Assembly (NCBI RefSeq): GCF_030867095.1 | Contig: NC_081824.1 | Coordinates: forward strand, 48,518,882 to 48,582,881 | Length of the DNA stretch: 64,000 bases | Direction: 5' to 3' | From: Alligator mississippiensis | Taxonomy: Eukaryota; Chordata; Crocodylia; Alligatoridae | Part shown: positions 37,446 to 53,796 of the stretch, piece after piece | How the letters are laid out: every line of letters begins with the position of its first letter | Numbering within the stretch: position 1 is the first letter of the stretch | Notes under the pieces: generated by a model | Told to the model about the DNA's origin: nothing | What the model saw: the letters and a program-made list of their open reading frames with translations, nothing else | The model's database searches: none | Made by a program: the position numbers and the translations under genes

Positions 37446-40400
37446 TCAGATTCATAGGGCTGAAAAGGTCATCTAGTCCAGCTCCTTGCCTGAGGCAGGT
37501 TCATCCCTAGCCAAACCATAATCAAATCTCTGAATAAGACTACCCTCAACCCTAACACAATGTAGACCAAACACCCTAACCTGCTACAGGTAAAATGGGC
37601 GAACCATGACAGGCAATGTCCTGATCCTATAAAATATTGTCAATAAATGCTCAAGAGGTCCCAGGTAGAAGGCCAGCCCCCCTGCTAAAGAGAAAGGCAA
37701 AACCCCCCACAGTCCATACCAGTCTGACCATGGGGTAAAATTTCTTCCTGACCCCAAATATGGTGATTGGTGTGACCCTGAGTGGAGAGGCAAGACCCTC
37801 TAGCAGGGAACCTCTGACATTGTTCCTAGCAGGAGAATCAGCATACGCCAGTTGAAGTCCCCAGCCTTAGCTGTAGCTAACACCCAGTGCCTGTGGGGAG
37901 GCTTAAAAACACCCTGGCATTTATAGTAGAAAAAAGCTGGGGATGCGTGCAACCACGAAAGCCAGAAGCATGGGAAATACCCATGATAGGCATAGCTACA
38001 TCCCAAGCCAGCAGCTGTTCAACCTCTTCTTGAACACCTCCAGTGATGGACAACCCACAACTTCCCTAGGCAGTCTGTTCCACTGCCTATTCTCTCAGTG
38101 AATAAGTTTTTCTGGATGTCTAATCTAAATTTGCTTTGTTGCAACTTCAAGCCATTGGTCTGCATCTTTCTCTCTGCAGCATGAGAGAAAAGGTGTTTTC
38201 TCTCTTCCTTATGGCAGCCCTTCAGGTATTGAAGACTGCTATCATGTCCCCTCTTATTCATCTCTTTAGCAAGCTGAAACTGCTTAGCTCCTTCAGCCTT
38301 TCCTCACATGACTTGCCTTCCAAGCCCTTGATCATCTTTGTTGCCCACCTCTGGACCCTCTCTAACTTCTCCATGTCCTCTTTAAAATGTGGACCCAAGA
38401 ACTGCATACAGTACTTCAGACAAGGCCTAATCAGTGCTGAGTAGAGGCACTATCACCTCCCATGTCTTGCCCCTAATACTTCTATAGATGCAGTCCAAAA
38501 CTGCATTTACCTTTTGTGTGGCTGCATCTCACTGAAGACTCATATTGACTTTGTTGTCTACCAGTACTCCCAAATCCTTTTTTATATTGCTGCCATCCAG
38601 CCAGGTATCCTCCATTTTATATTCATGTTTTTGATTATTCCTCCCAAGGTGTAGCACCTTGCATTTGTCTGCATTGAACTTCGTCCTGCTAGCTCTAGCC
38701 CAACTCTCCAATCTGTAGAGATCCTTCTGAATTGCACTCGCACTACAGTCCTTCCCAGTGTTGTGTCATCCACAGACTTGCTCAAGAAGCTCTCTATGCC
38801 AGCATTGAAATAGTTAATAAACATGTTGAGCGGCTCCAGGTGACCCTGTGGGACTCTACTCAAAACCTCCTGCCATTATGACATGGACCTGTTAATAATT
38901 ACCCTTTGCTTATGGCTATTGAGTCTGTAATCTATCTACTTTTTAATAGTTTTATCCAGCCCACATTTCTCCAGGTTGTTTATGAGAAGGTTGTACAAAA
39001 GCACAACCTTGTCAAAAGCCTTGCTGGAGTCCAGATATAGTGATATACTATGTCCACAGCATTTTCTTCATCCACCCAAGTAGTTACTTTGTCAAAGGAG
39101 GAGATAAGATTTGTTTGACACAATTTGTTCTTCATAATTCCATGTTGGCTGCTTGTGATCAGCCTTTCCTCCTTCAGATACTTGCAAATGGCCTTCCTTA
39201 AGATTTGCTCCAGTAACTTCCTAGGTACTGAGGTGAGGCTAATCACTCTGTAGTTCCCTGGGACTTCCTTCTTGCTTTTTTTAAAGATGGGAACTACATT
39301 AGCTCCTTTTCAGTCCTCTAGTACCTGGCCCATCTCCCATGACTTCATGAAGCTCTTTGCCAACAGCTCCGAGATACCCAGTCAGAGAGCTTTTGTTGGG
39401 TTTGAATTAATTCAAGTCAGTAGGGCCAAATAAGTTTCATCCCAGGGTCCTGAAGGAACTGGCAGAGGGTATCTCCTCCCTCATTTTGCCCTCTTTCGTA
39501 TCCACATAATTCTTACTAGGTGTCCGGCAGCTTAATATTTTTGTGATGACTAAGACAAAGTAGCTGTTGAGTTGTTCTGCCTTCTTTGCATCTTTGGTTA
39601 GTTCTCCCTGTCTTGGTAACAGAGGACCCACAGCTTCATTGGTCCTTCTTTTCTGGCCAACATACTTATAGAATCTCTTGTTGTCCTTATCCTTCTTTTG
39701 CTAGGTGCAGCTCATTTATTTATCTTTACCTTCCTGATCATGTCCTCGCAGGTCCTTTCTGTTTCCTGGTACATGTCCTTGGTGACCTACCCATTCTTCC
39801 ATTGCTTGTATGCTTTCCTTCTGTGTTTGATGCATTTTAGAAGTTCCTTGTGCAGCTACGTTGGTCTCTTGTCTTGCCATTCTTCTTGTGCTTCCATTGT
39901 GTTAGACCAGTTTCTTGTTGGGCTTCTAATACTGTGCACCTTAAAGTATAGGTGCCCAGCTCCCCCTGGGCACCTATATCCCTCAGTCTGTCCTCCCATG
40001 ACATCGTGGTCATTGGCTCCTTCAGTCGGATGAAATCTACCTTTTTGAAATCTAATGCCCTAATTTTGCTGACTTCATGCTTTCTCTGTCTCAGGATCTG
40101 GAATATTAGCATATTGTGATCACTTTCTTCCAAATTGCCCATCACCTTCACATCCTCCATCAGTTCTTCTCTGTTGTCAGGACTATGTCCAACATAGATG
40201 ATTCCCTGGTTTCTCTTTCTGGAAGATAAAGTTGTCCTCTGCACAAGTTAGGAACTAGCTTGACATTTTATGTTTGGCTGCATTGTTTTTATAGAAGGTG
40301 TCTAGAAAATTGAAGTCTCCCATCAGTGCTATCTCATAGCTTTTGAATAGATTTGTCACCTGCTAGACTAGTGCCTGATCCACCTCCTCCTCCTGGTTAG

Positions 40401-41745
40401 GTGGCCTATAATAAATCATTAACATTATATCAGTGCTGTACCTTTCATCTTCACCCAAAATGCATTCTGCTTTGCCATCATCTCCCTGTGAAGCAGGAAT
40501 AAGTGTTTGTGTTTTTGATATACAAGGCAACACCACCAGCTTTTCTCCCAGCTGTCCTTCTGAAACAGTGTGTAACCTTCAGTGTTCATATTTCAGTTAT
40601 AAGAGCTGTCCCACCAGGTTTCAGTGATGCCAGTCAGATCATGGTCCTTTTTGAGGGTGCAGCTTCAACTCATCTTGTTTATTCCCCATACTTCTCACAT
40701 TTTGTGTACATGTCCAGGATGTTATTTTGCATTTTGACCTCCTCACTTCCTTTTTCTTACACTTATTGCAGTCCTGTAGCTTTCTGGCCCTTTCCCACAG
40801 TTGAGTTGCTTCTTTCATTCCTTTCCTTGTACTCTGTTGCTGGAGGGTTTTGATCACCATCCCCTGTGAAACCTAATTTAAAGCCCTCCTTACTAGGTTG
40901 GCCAGATGATGCCAAAATATGCTCTCCCTCATCCTCATTAGATGGCTCCCACCTCTTAATAGCAGCCCTCCTCCCAAGAACATCCCCCCATTGTCTAAGA
41001 AGCCAAAGCCTTCATGTTGACACCACTGCCTTAGCCATGCGTCCACTTCCAAGATAGAGGTCCAGGCAGAGACCATTTTGCCTTTCATGGGAAGGATCGA
41101 TGAGAACACCACTTGTGCTCCAAGCAACTTAATCCTCCCCTTATGAGCCAGGAGCCTCATAGTCACCTGTGATCTGGTCAGTGTCCCTCTTTTGCTCTCT
41201 GGAGCGCACACATCCTGTAAGAATAAAAGGGGGGGGGGGGCGGGGAAGACAACACAAAAATTTGCATGCCAAACACTTGCACCAGGTGCAAGTGGGTACT
41301 TACCCATGCTCCTGCCCACACACACAGACACACAAGCACAGTGTCCTGCTCCCTCCTGGGTGAACTCCCTGGATAAACTCTGTCTGTTTGCTTCCCTCTG
41401 TTCCCTGGTCCTGTGGTTCCTAGGGGCTGCTTTTTTTTATAAGGCTGCCTATCCCAGCTTCATCCCTCAGTTACTGAAATCAGCCCCACCCAAAACAAGC
41501 CCTGTCACCCAGTCACTTCAGAAGGGGAAAGAAAAGAAAAGAACAAAGAGAGAGAGAAACAATCACATACTACAGGTGGGGGAGAAAAAACCCCAAACAC
41601 ACCAGGCACTAGGCAAACACTCTAAGCAGCAGTCAGCCACCCTAAGTCATTAGCACAAAGAAAAGCCTCTTCAAGGCTGTCTTACACCTGAGCTGCTTAT
41701 CCCAGAGCCACTGCTCTCTGCTTACTATTCATCTTACTGAGCCAT
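37446..41745 (-). mobile_element. Nearly full-length CR1 (4.3 kb), inserted into an older CR1
   Basis: Read on the minus strand from 41745: a TATAAAA word in GGCAGCCTTATAAAA near 41450, an ORF1-like start MGKYPLAPGA near 41305, and an SGNH/GDSL-like ORF1 tail with SSILPM and WLRQWCQHEGFGFLDN (near 41130-40960). ORF2 follows: an endonuclease with NVRSMGNKQ, ITETWWD, LMGDFNF and SDHNML, then RT with LISSFDKV, SRVPQGHLEPLN and a decayed motif C SVDDT (near 38770), and a long 3' UTR to the tail at 37446. The frames are broken by stops and shifts. ORF1 looks too short for the family, suggesting an internal deletion. Confidence 0.88.
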
Positions 41746-42660
41746 ACACCAGGTAAGACCTCAACAATGCTGATAGTGGAAGAATCACTTCCCTCAATTT
41801 GCAGGTGATACTCTTGTTCAACCTAGGATGCTGTTGGCTTTTTTTTTTTTGCCACAAGAGCATATTGTTGACTCACATTCAGCTTATGGTCAAGGACCTG
41901 TAGCCCCCAGGTCCTTCTTTGGAGTGCTGCAGCCTAGCCACTTATTCCCCAGTCTGTATTTGTGCATGCAGTTATTCTGCCCCAAGTGCAGGACTTTGCA
42001 CTTTTCCTTGCTGAATCTCATTTGGTTTGGTTGATAGTGGACCATTTTTCCAGTCTGTTCAGGTCATTCTGGATCAAAGTCCTGCCTTCCAGCTAACTTG
42101 GCATTATCTGCATATTTGCTAAGTGTTTGCTTAGTCCTGTCATCTAAATCATTAATGAGGATGCTGAATAGTACCAGACCCATGACCTCTTGCCAACTAG
42201 ACATTGAGCCATTGATGACTACTGGTAGACCACAATGATCCAGCATCCTCCCTCTCCTCTCTTCCCCCTCCCCAAATCCACAGAGCCTCTCAAGTTGGTC
42301 AGGTATGACTTGCTTTTGGTGAATCTATGCTGGCTGCTTCTGATCACTTTGTTATCCTCTAGGTAGTTCACAATAGATTGCTTGAGGACCTGCTCTATGA
42401 TCTTTCCAGGTATAGAGGTCAGGCTGACTGGTCTGTAATTTCCCAGATCCTCCTTTTCCCCTTTCTTAAAAGTGGTCATTATTTGCTCTTTTCCAATATC
42501 CAGGACCTCACCTGGCTCCATGAGGTTCTCAAATGGCTTTGAAATTACCTCAGGCAATTCCTTCAGTATCCTAGGATGCATTCCGTCTGGCCCTGCTGTC
42601 TCTGGTTTCTGCAAGTAAACCTCAAGTGTACTGTCTCCGTATCACCTCTGTTTCTCTGCT
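41746..42660 (-). mobile_element. Older CR1, 5' half, RT region
   Basis: Continuation of the CR1 at 36955-37445. The minus translation includes GPDGMHPRILKELPE and FKKGEKEDLGNYRPVSLTSI (42219-42614), the front of the RT domain. It ends 400 bp before LRRC1 exon 2. The complement of the FADD region near 42100 is diverged. Confidence 0.88.
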
Positions 42661-45823
<3,163 letters not shown>

Positions 45824-45826
45824 ACT

Positions 45827-46962
45827 GGGGCACTTCTACATGTGCAATGTAATGAGCATGAATTTACTGTGCAGTAAATTCATGCTCCTGAAACTTTGCC
45901 CAGGAATGTGTCTACATGTGTGCCTGTGTTGGGTACAATCTAGTCCAGGGCTGTTCCTGCCCTGCTCTGCCCCGCTGCAACAGCTAGGGAAAGATCCAAG
46001 TTCCCCCAGGGTCCAGCCCTGAGCTGGCAGGGGCACTGTGGGCATCCCCAGGCTGTCGGGCCTCTGGGTAGCCCTGGGCTGGCAAGAGGCTCGGGGGTCA
46101 GACCTGGGCTCTGGGCATCGTGGGTTGCAGGGGAAGCTCCCAGCCACGTGGAGCTTGGGATCAGCTGCGGCTGGTGCTCCTGGGCATGGAACAAGGAGCA
46201 GGCAGGTATGGAGATGCAGGGGCTTTTGCCTGCCCCTTGCCAAGAGCTCTTTAGGCACACTGGATGCATCCTTGCACTGGTGTAGTAACCATGCAGGGGA
46301 CAGCAAGTCTGGAGGCATGCTAGTGTGGGCCCCTACTCTGTAGGAGCTCCAAAGCCAGGCACAGCTGGTGACAGGCCAGGCCAGGCTCTGCCATTATACC
46401 AGGTACTGCAGGGGAATGGGGACAGCTGCTCAGCAGTGCAAGGGCAACTCCCAGCCCTGGGGCTGTTGTGTGGTCCCTGCTACCCTGAACCCCAGTTCCT
46501 CCCCCTTAGCTACAGGACATGCACCATAAGGAATCTCTGAGCCCCACTGCCATTGCAATCACAGCTCCCAGGGGAAGGAAGGATGGGTACAGTACAGATG
46601 TTGCAGGCCCCACCTCTCCAGCTGGTGGCTTGGACCCTCATGCACTCCTCCCAGGAGTACTGGCCATAACTGGCCATAGCTGAACCAGAACTCCAGGGGT
46701 TGGGAGTTGCCAGGGACAGCTTCCACCACTCCCTGGAGCTTGGGGCATTGCCAGGCAGGAGTGTGGCCCCTTGCTGCCTGGGCTGACCTGCAGCAATCTC
46801 CTGGTCAGTGTCTATATGTGCAGTATATCTCTATCTATTGGTACTGGCAAACAGAACATTAGACTAATGCACAGTAATTGCCATGCACGTGTAGACGGTG
46901 ATACTTTACCGTGTATTAGATTAGTCTAATGCACAGTAAAGTGTCTCTTATAGATGTTGGCC
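45827..46962. mobile_element. Long (1.1 kb) MITE-like element, same family as 53797
   Basis: Left end GGGGCACTTCTACATGTGC, right-end complement GGCCAACATCTATA, both variants of GGGCACATCTACAC. A 3-bp ACT flanks each end. A perfect 16-bp-arm palindrome lies at 45854-45887, and TTAGACTAATGCACAGTAA-type words lie near the right end. The core is GC-rich and non-coding. Three-base duplications suit a PIF/Harbinger origin. The crocodilian MITE family Chompy is a possible match but was not checked. Confidence 0.7.
45854..45887. repeat. Perfect palindrome, 16-bp arms
   Basis: GAGCATGAATTTACTG, 2-bp spacer, then its exact complement. It sits 27 bp inside the left end of the 1.1-kb element. Confidence 0.95.
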
Positions 46963-48159
46963 ACTGACTAGGAAGATTAATACTAAAAAATAAAGGACAT
47001 ATTGCGCACAGTTTTTTCACTGATTTTTTTTTTTTTTATTTTTTTTTTATTTTTTTTAGGTTTAAGTTGTCAGGTGTGCTTTTGTAAAGGACTGGAAATG
47101 TAGGGAACATATACATGGAAAATTAGCTTAAGCTTAAGCCAGCATTCATACAGAAGGTTAATGTGCTTTATCTAATGTACTTCCTGTTCACATCTTTAGT
47201 TAATTTCCTTAACTTCCCATGTTGTCACACTTCTAGGAAGAGCTTGTCTGAGAAAAGTTGCCATTTGTGGAATGGGCAGGCATTCCAGTTCCTATGGAGG
47301 AGCCTATGCTTTATGATTGCTTCTGCCCCCCATGAACAGAATGGTTTCTGGAGAAGCTGTTAACCAGATGCCAGTCATAGCAGCATTTACCTTAATTTAT
47401 GCTGGGTCTGAGGTGGGGGTCAGTGCTATGGCGGTGGCAGCTAACTTTTTTCTAATCCTGCAGTTCTCTATGTAGGTGTAGTTCTTCCACCAATTACTTC
47501 AAAATATGCTGAGGGGATATGTGAATTTACTCATTTCCTAGACAAATCTTATAACTCTTGTGCATATGGATGTTTGAAGTGCAGAGAATTGACAATGAGC
47601 TGATGGCCAGAGGGAAGGTTTATTCTGTTGGGAAACCTATGCTATTACTATCTGTGGACTCTTTTTAGGCTACTGAAATTCCTTTTTGTTGTACATAGTT
47701 TTGAATGAAAGCAGGCCTTGCCTGGCTGTATAGGTCTGGTATGATTTCTTTTCCCAGGAATGCCCAGGGAGGCTTCTCACTCTAACTTATCTTGCTGCCC
47801 TTTCATGTTGACCTTCAGTGTGGCCCCTTCCTCCCCTGTAGTTTCACAACAGTGTTGTGGATCATTTTCTAAATAGAATTATCCCTTAATCTCATGTCAC
47901 ATAGCAGCCACAATTTAAGTTTTTTATCTTCACTTCTCAATCACTGTGGCTTAATATGTCCAAGGATTGGACATATTAAGAGATTTTAAGAGAAAGGGTC
48001 GTTTCAAATTAGAGTTGGGAAGTTTGCATTGGACTTGGCCACTTTGACTTGCATTGTACCACATAGTCATATTCTGTATATAAACAGCCAGCCAGGAATC
48101 TAGGTTTCAACACTAGAAGCTCTATAGCTGCATTAGTACAGTAGTGTTTGAGATGAGGC
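46963..48159. other. Intron 2, nothing recognised
   Basis: AT-rich, with a poly-T/TTTTA run at 47025-47060. No gene is seen. Confidence 0.5.
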
Positions 48160-49757
48160 AAGGTCAGCTCCCAGACTACTGTACTGGGCAGCACAATTTT
48201 GGGAGAAGGTGAGCAGCCCTCAGTGGTGAAGAACAGGTTAGAGAATTACTTAGAAAATCTGGATGTGTACAAATCCATGGGGCCAGATGCAATGCATCTG
48301 AGGGCATTGAAGGAGTTGGCTGATGTGACTGCAGAACTGTTGGCCATTATTTTTGAAAACTCGTGGTGATCAGGCGAGGTCCTGGCTGATTGGAAAATGG
48401 CAAATATTCCATCCTTAAGAAAGGAAAGAAGGAGGATACAGGGAACTACAGATCAGTCCACCTCACTTGAGTCCGTGGAAAAATCATGGAGCAGGTCCTC
48501 AAGAAATCCATTTCTAAGCACTTGGAGGGGAATAAGGTGATCAGGAACAGTTTGTATGGATTCACCAAGGGCAAGTCATGCCTGACCAGTCTGATTGCCT
48601 ACTATGATGAGATGACTGGCTCTGTGAAAAGCAGTGGATGTGATGTACCTGGACTTTAGCAAGGCTTTTGATGCAGTCTCTCACAGCATTCTTGCAAGCA
48701 AGCTAAGAAAGCATGAGTTGGATGAATGGATTGTAAGGTGGATAGAAAGCTGTCTGGATTGTTGGACTCATCAATGGTTCGAGGTCTAGCTGTCAGCTGG
48801 TATCAAGTGGAGTGACCTAGGGGTCAGTCCCGGGCCTGGTTTTATTCAATATCTTCATTAACAATCTGGAAGATGGGATGGATTGGACCCTAATCAAATT
48901 TGTGGACAACGCTAACGTGGGGGAGTAGTAGATCCGCTGGAGGGCAGACCTAGGATTCAGAGTGCCCTAGACAAATTTGAGGATTGGGCCAAAAGCAATC
49001 TCATGAGGTTCAACAAGGCCAAGTACAAAGTCCTGCACTTAGGATGGAACAGTCCCATGCCTTGCTACATGCTTGGGACCAATTGGCTAAGCAGCAGCTC
49101 TGTAGGAAAGGACCTGGGAGTTACAGTGGACAGTAAGCTGTATATGAGCCAACAGTGTGCTCTTGTTGTAAAGAAGGCTAATAGAATACTGGGCTGCATT
49201 GGTAGGAACATTGCCAGCAGATTGAGGGGAGTAATTATTCCCTTCTATTCAGTACTGGTGAGGCCACATCTCAAGTACTGTGTTTAATTTCAGGGGCCCC
49301 CATTACAGAGCAGACAAGTTGGAGAGAGTCCAGCAGAGGGAAGTGAGAATGGGTAGGTGACTGGGGCACATGACTTATAAGGAGAAGTTGAGGGAAGTGG
49401 ATTTATTTAGTCTACAGAATAGAAAACTGAGGGACAATTTGATAGCAGCCTTCAACTACCCGAAGAGTGATTCCAAAAAGGACGGAGCTAGACTATTCTC
49501 AGTGATGACAGAAGAAGGAGCAATCATCTCAAGTTGCAGCAAGGGAAGTTTAGGTTGGATATTAGGAAATACTTACTCACTAGGAGGGTGGTGAAGCACT
49601 GGAACAGGTTACCTAGAGAGGTGGTGGAAGCTTTTAAGGCCCAGCTCAACAAAGCATGGCTGGGATGATCTACTTAGGGATGGCCCTGCTTTGAGCAGGG
49701 GGTTGGAGTAGATGACCTCCTGTGATCCCTTCCAACCCTAATTTTCTATGATTCTAT
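48160..49757 (+). mobile_element. CR1 LINE, RT region to 3' end
   Basis: Sense CR1 from CAGCTCCCAGACTACTG through LDFSKAFDAVSH (motif A, near 48652) to RPHLKYCV and the tail TTCTATGATTCTATAAT. The RT motif C reads FVDN rather than FADD (near 48900), losing a catalytic Asp. Several frameshifts are present. The 5' part is missing. Confidence 0.9.
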
Positions 49758-51095
49758 AATGTGCCCTTCTAGGAGTTACTATCTACTTTCTTTCTCCCCT
49801 AAAAATGTTTTCCTATTCACTTTTTTACTGAGAATATCTGCAAGTGTTAGACCAGATGGAGAGCCATACTAACATGACTACGTTGCTCCTGGTACCTGAG
49901 ATAGTACCTCATGCTAGCTTGGTTATTTGTATAAGACAGTATCTTTTGCCTTGTATACATCCTCAGTATTTAGATGTTTTCACTAACAAGTGTATGGGGA
50001 AAACATTTGAATGGTGATGTGTTTGTTAGTAGTCAAATTTACTGCTCAGCACAACTAATTACCATATATTAAGTTTGTCTCAAACTGTGTTCTGCTAATA
50101 ATTAAATATAGGATTGTGAGTCTCTCTAGGGAAAGCCTCAGATTGATGACTTCAGCAAGTTGTTTGCTTGACATGGTGGGAGCATAAAGTTATTTGTTTT
50201 CTGCAATGCTTTCCTTCTCTCCCAGCTCTTCTTGGGCAGGAGCCTTGTGTTAACTGTGAACAGCATGAGCTTAATTTGTAGCTGAATTAACTTGCATGTG
50301 CTGCTAGTTTTCCTACTTCAAGGCCATGTTTACCAGGAGATTTTACTGAAGGTATTCCTGCCAGTGCTGCCACAAGTCAGATGTTAAATTTCCTGGTCTA
50401 GACAATGCACCCTCCCTTAAGGTTGATGCAACTTTAGCAGAAAATTGTAGTTCCAAACCTGGTCACACTTCCCTGCTGGAAAGGATTGTTTGTCTGAATA
50501 TCAGCAAGTGTACAGGGAGGAGTGCCTGCATGGCTTGCGGCTTGGAGGACCCATGGCTCACCCTGGTGCAGCCTCCAGGCATGTCGCTCCCACTGGTGTG
50601 GCCCAAAGGCCATGAGGCCCACAGTTGCTTGGAAGCTGGACAGCCATGGATTATGCTTTATGTTGTAGACAGCCTTAGAATCTGTTTAACTTGTTTTTAT
50701 TTTGTACTTCTATTATCTGGTAGAAATTAGAACCTGTGCACCCCATCTTCAAATAATGTTCACAGTAGTTGAACTATGAACAGCCTGTCAGTTAGTTGCT
50801 GTATGTTTACCAGATTCTGGCTTTCTACAAGGAAGCTTTGGGCATAATAAGGAAACCTTCGTATACTTTGATGTTGAGTAGGATGCTGAGTATCAGAAAT
50901 GCAAATCCAGGTCCCTGAATTCTGGACAGGCCTTCTCTAGAGACTTAAGTGCCTTTTGGGTGACCACTGCTGTGAAGACTGTATGTAGACTACTTTATCT
51001 AGAAACAACATGAGGCTAGCCTCTTAAGTTCCCTTTGTAAACAACAGCCTGGCTCAACACAACCTCTCCTGTTGGCTGTCTTGGTTTCATACTTA
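49758..51095. other. Intron 2, nothing recognised
   Basis: No conserved frame or clear repeat. Confidence 0.5.
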
Positions 51096-51257
51096 ATGGC
51101 TAGGTACAGACATTGCATATAAACTGGGATAAATGTTCAGAAACTAGTCTAAACCTGTAACAACAGAAGTTCAGCACATAAAGACTGGTTTCATAATGGC
51201 AGAACCCAGTCTGGAGGATGTAGTACTAGATTTTGGTCGGTTTAGGTTAGAGCAGTA
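51096..51257. mobile_element. Dispersed element rich in AAACTGG/AAACC words (copy 2, interrupted)
   Basis: Aligns with the complement of 8990-9215. It is interrupted at 51258 by a Tc1/mariner-like insertion and may resume at 51511 (TCAAACTTTGTTCCCTGTCC). Confidence 0.6.
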
Positions 51258-51508
51258 CAGGCAACCCGAACTTAGCGCTCTTAATCGGTTCCTGAAAAAC
51301 CGAGCGTTAAGGCAAATGAGTGTTAAGTGAAATCGCAAGTATTTGACCATCCAAGATGGCAACCACAAGTGTTTTTAATGATCCAAGATGGCGACTGTGA
51401 TCGTTATAATGAAACTCACTGAGCACTAAGTGAAATCAGGTATCAGTTTAAAATCAGTGTTATAGAGAAATAGTGCTAAGGGAAACAGTGTTAAGCGGGG
51501 GTTTTCTG
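51258..51508. mobile_element. Tc1/mariner-like MITE (251 bp) at a TA target
   Basis: Both ends are flanked by TA (51256-51257 and 51509-51510). Left end CAGGCAACCCGAACTTAGCG; right-end complement CAGAAAACCCCCGCTTAACA. The interior repeats the words GTTAAGTGAAATCG, ATCCAAGATGGC and GCTAAGGGAAACAG. No transposase. Confidence 0.82.
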
Positions 51509-51510
51509 TA

Positions 51511-53796
51511 AGTCAAACTTTGTTCCCTGTCCTCCGGGATCTCAGGCGCTCTTTACAGGGCAGTGTGCTAACCTTGACTGGTACTCATCTGCTGTCACAG
51601 ACAGGAGCCAGAAAAGCCTCTGTCTCCTGCCCACTCAGCAGGGTGGGCAGGCAAATGGAGATGCCCCCCCATGGACCCAGGCTGTAGCCAGTACATCAGG
51701 GGAGAGCTGCACAGCAGGGGGCTTAGCTCCTCTCCCCCTGCTTGGCCCCCTGACAACTGTGTGGCTCCTTGCTGCAGCTGTCCTCAGGGCTAGGAACTAG
51801 GGGCAGGAGGGGATGTTGGAAGTCTCTGGTAGCCTGCTGTGCGCGCCCCCAGCCCGCTGTCCTCGGCCAGTGCAGGCTGTCTCTGTGCCCCACTCCCCCA
51901 AGGGTGATCTTAAGTTTTGTTTGCTCATGAACCAATTAGGGCACTTAGAAAAAAATACAAAAGTTAGTGCGAATCTGCCTCAGGTTTTTTGAACCTCTGT
52001 ACCTAGCCAATGAGTCTCAGTACAGCAGCTGGTTTGCTGTGGTACAGTAACTTGTCTGGCAAGAGCAATGCATTTATTTCTTAAGGAAATCTGCATTTGA
52101 GCAGACCTTGTTAAGTTGCATTCAGCTTAGCATGCAGTGTTTCAATAGTGATAACAGAAAGAGGATCAATTACTGCTTCTAAAGGCTGCTAGTTCATTCA
52201 GTGTCACAATCCTAATGGGGAAACCCTGGGCAATACATCAGAGACCAGATTAAGACAGTTTAACCAGTAGTTTTAGTTTCACAGCTCAGTGACTAAGGGA
52301 TGCAGCCCCACTTTTAACTTAATTTTTCTTTGTTACCCAAAGGGGTTACTTTTAGAGGAATGACACTCTTTTAGACTTTACTTATGTGCTTAAAATATGC
52401 ATTTATTGGGCATAATTGCTTCAGACAAAAAAATACCACCCCTCCTCTCCCAAGTGTTGTTCCATTTTCAAGTCAATTGGTAGATTTAGTCTTGACTAGA
52501 AATCAGTCCATCCCTTCCCTTATAATGTAAAGAACAAAATGACTTTTTTGTAGCCAGCCGTATAAGTTAATGTGAAACACTACACTCGTGTGAAAGTAGT
52601 GAGCACTTTGGAGCGTCTTTATCTGAACCCTCATATAACGAGGCTTCAGATTGTTGAGCGATCGGGCACTTTTAAAGTGCTCTGCAGCCGTGCACTGTAC
52701 TGTAAGGCATGTCTGTAGAGTGCTTTCAAGAGGCCAATTGCTCAACAAATGTAATTTATGTCTGCACCCCTAGACTGACTCCTCACTTTTCCTGCGGTCT
52801 CTTTTTAATCCCATGTGTGTGCATCTGAAATGAAGCAGCAAACGGATATTATACTCTCAGCACATGGCCACTGGCCAGAAGTTGGTATCATCAGCATGTT
52901 GGTAAGGTTGTGGTATTAGATCAGTTAATTCTATCCCTTCCCCCCAGGCAAATAGATACTGTTTGGTGGAGGGATTTAAATGTGCTACAGATTGAGTTTC
53001 CTAGAGGCCATCATGGCAAACAAGTTGCTTTGTTGTAAACAACGACAGGGACTCGCAGCACATCAGCTCCTCTCTGGTTATTGCAGTGTGCACCCACTTA
53101 CCCTGTGAGACCCTGCTAAATACTTTTTACTTTTGCTTTCAGAATTACTTCAATCTATAATGAATAAACTCACTTGGAAATTGTATTGCTCTTGAGAGGG
53201 TGCATACAACCTTTGAATGAGTTCAAAGGGCAAGTTTAATGAGTTTCTTAGAATCGTAGGCTATCCACAAGAAATCCTTCTGGCCCATGTGGACACAACT
53301 GTGTAGATCTGGGGTGGGTAGAGGTTGGACCAGAGATGCTCCACAAATGGTATGCCAGCCTGGGCTCAGGTAGATAATGCTGCATTAGAATGGGCTAACT
53401 CTGTGGTGACGACATAGCCTCTTGATGGCTTCTGACTAATACAGCTGGACAATTTTTTTGGCGTTGACAAATATACCTAGGATGAATTTAAGTTTTGTTG
53501 TGAACCAGGAGGTGTTGAAACTGTACAGATTGGTCAGAAAAATTATAGCTGGAAGTGCTAGGGAATGTTTATAGGAAGAGCAGTTTTATTCTTTATACTG
53601 CTATATGCTCTCTTGCTATATAAATTATATTAAACTCAAAAGTAGTTTTAGTCCTATGCTTAGAGCTCTTAGCAGTCTTGAAATGGGATGTTAATTTTGT
53701 ATTTTGGGTGTGAAGTGTTCTTGGAAACAACATGCGAACTATGAATTGCGGTAAACTACATAAAATGCATACATGAATTGCATTAAAATACGTACT
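51511..53796. other. Intron 2, mostly nothing recognised
   Basis: A GC-rich part (51600-51900) may belong to the interrupted element; the rest is unremarkable. Confidence 0.45.

Noticed and set aside
41192..41653. Plus-strand ORF of 153 codons
   Set aside because: It is the reverse of the CR1 5' region.
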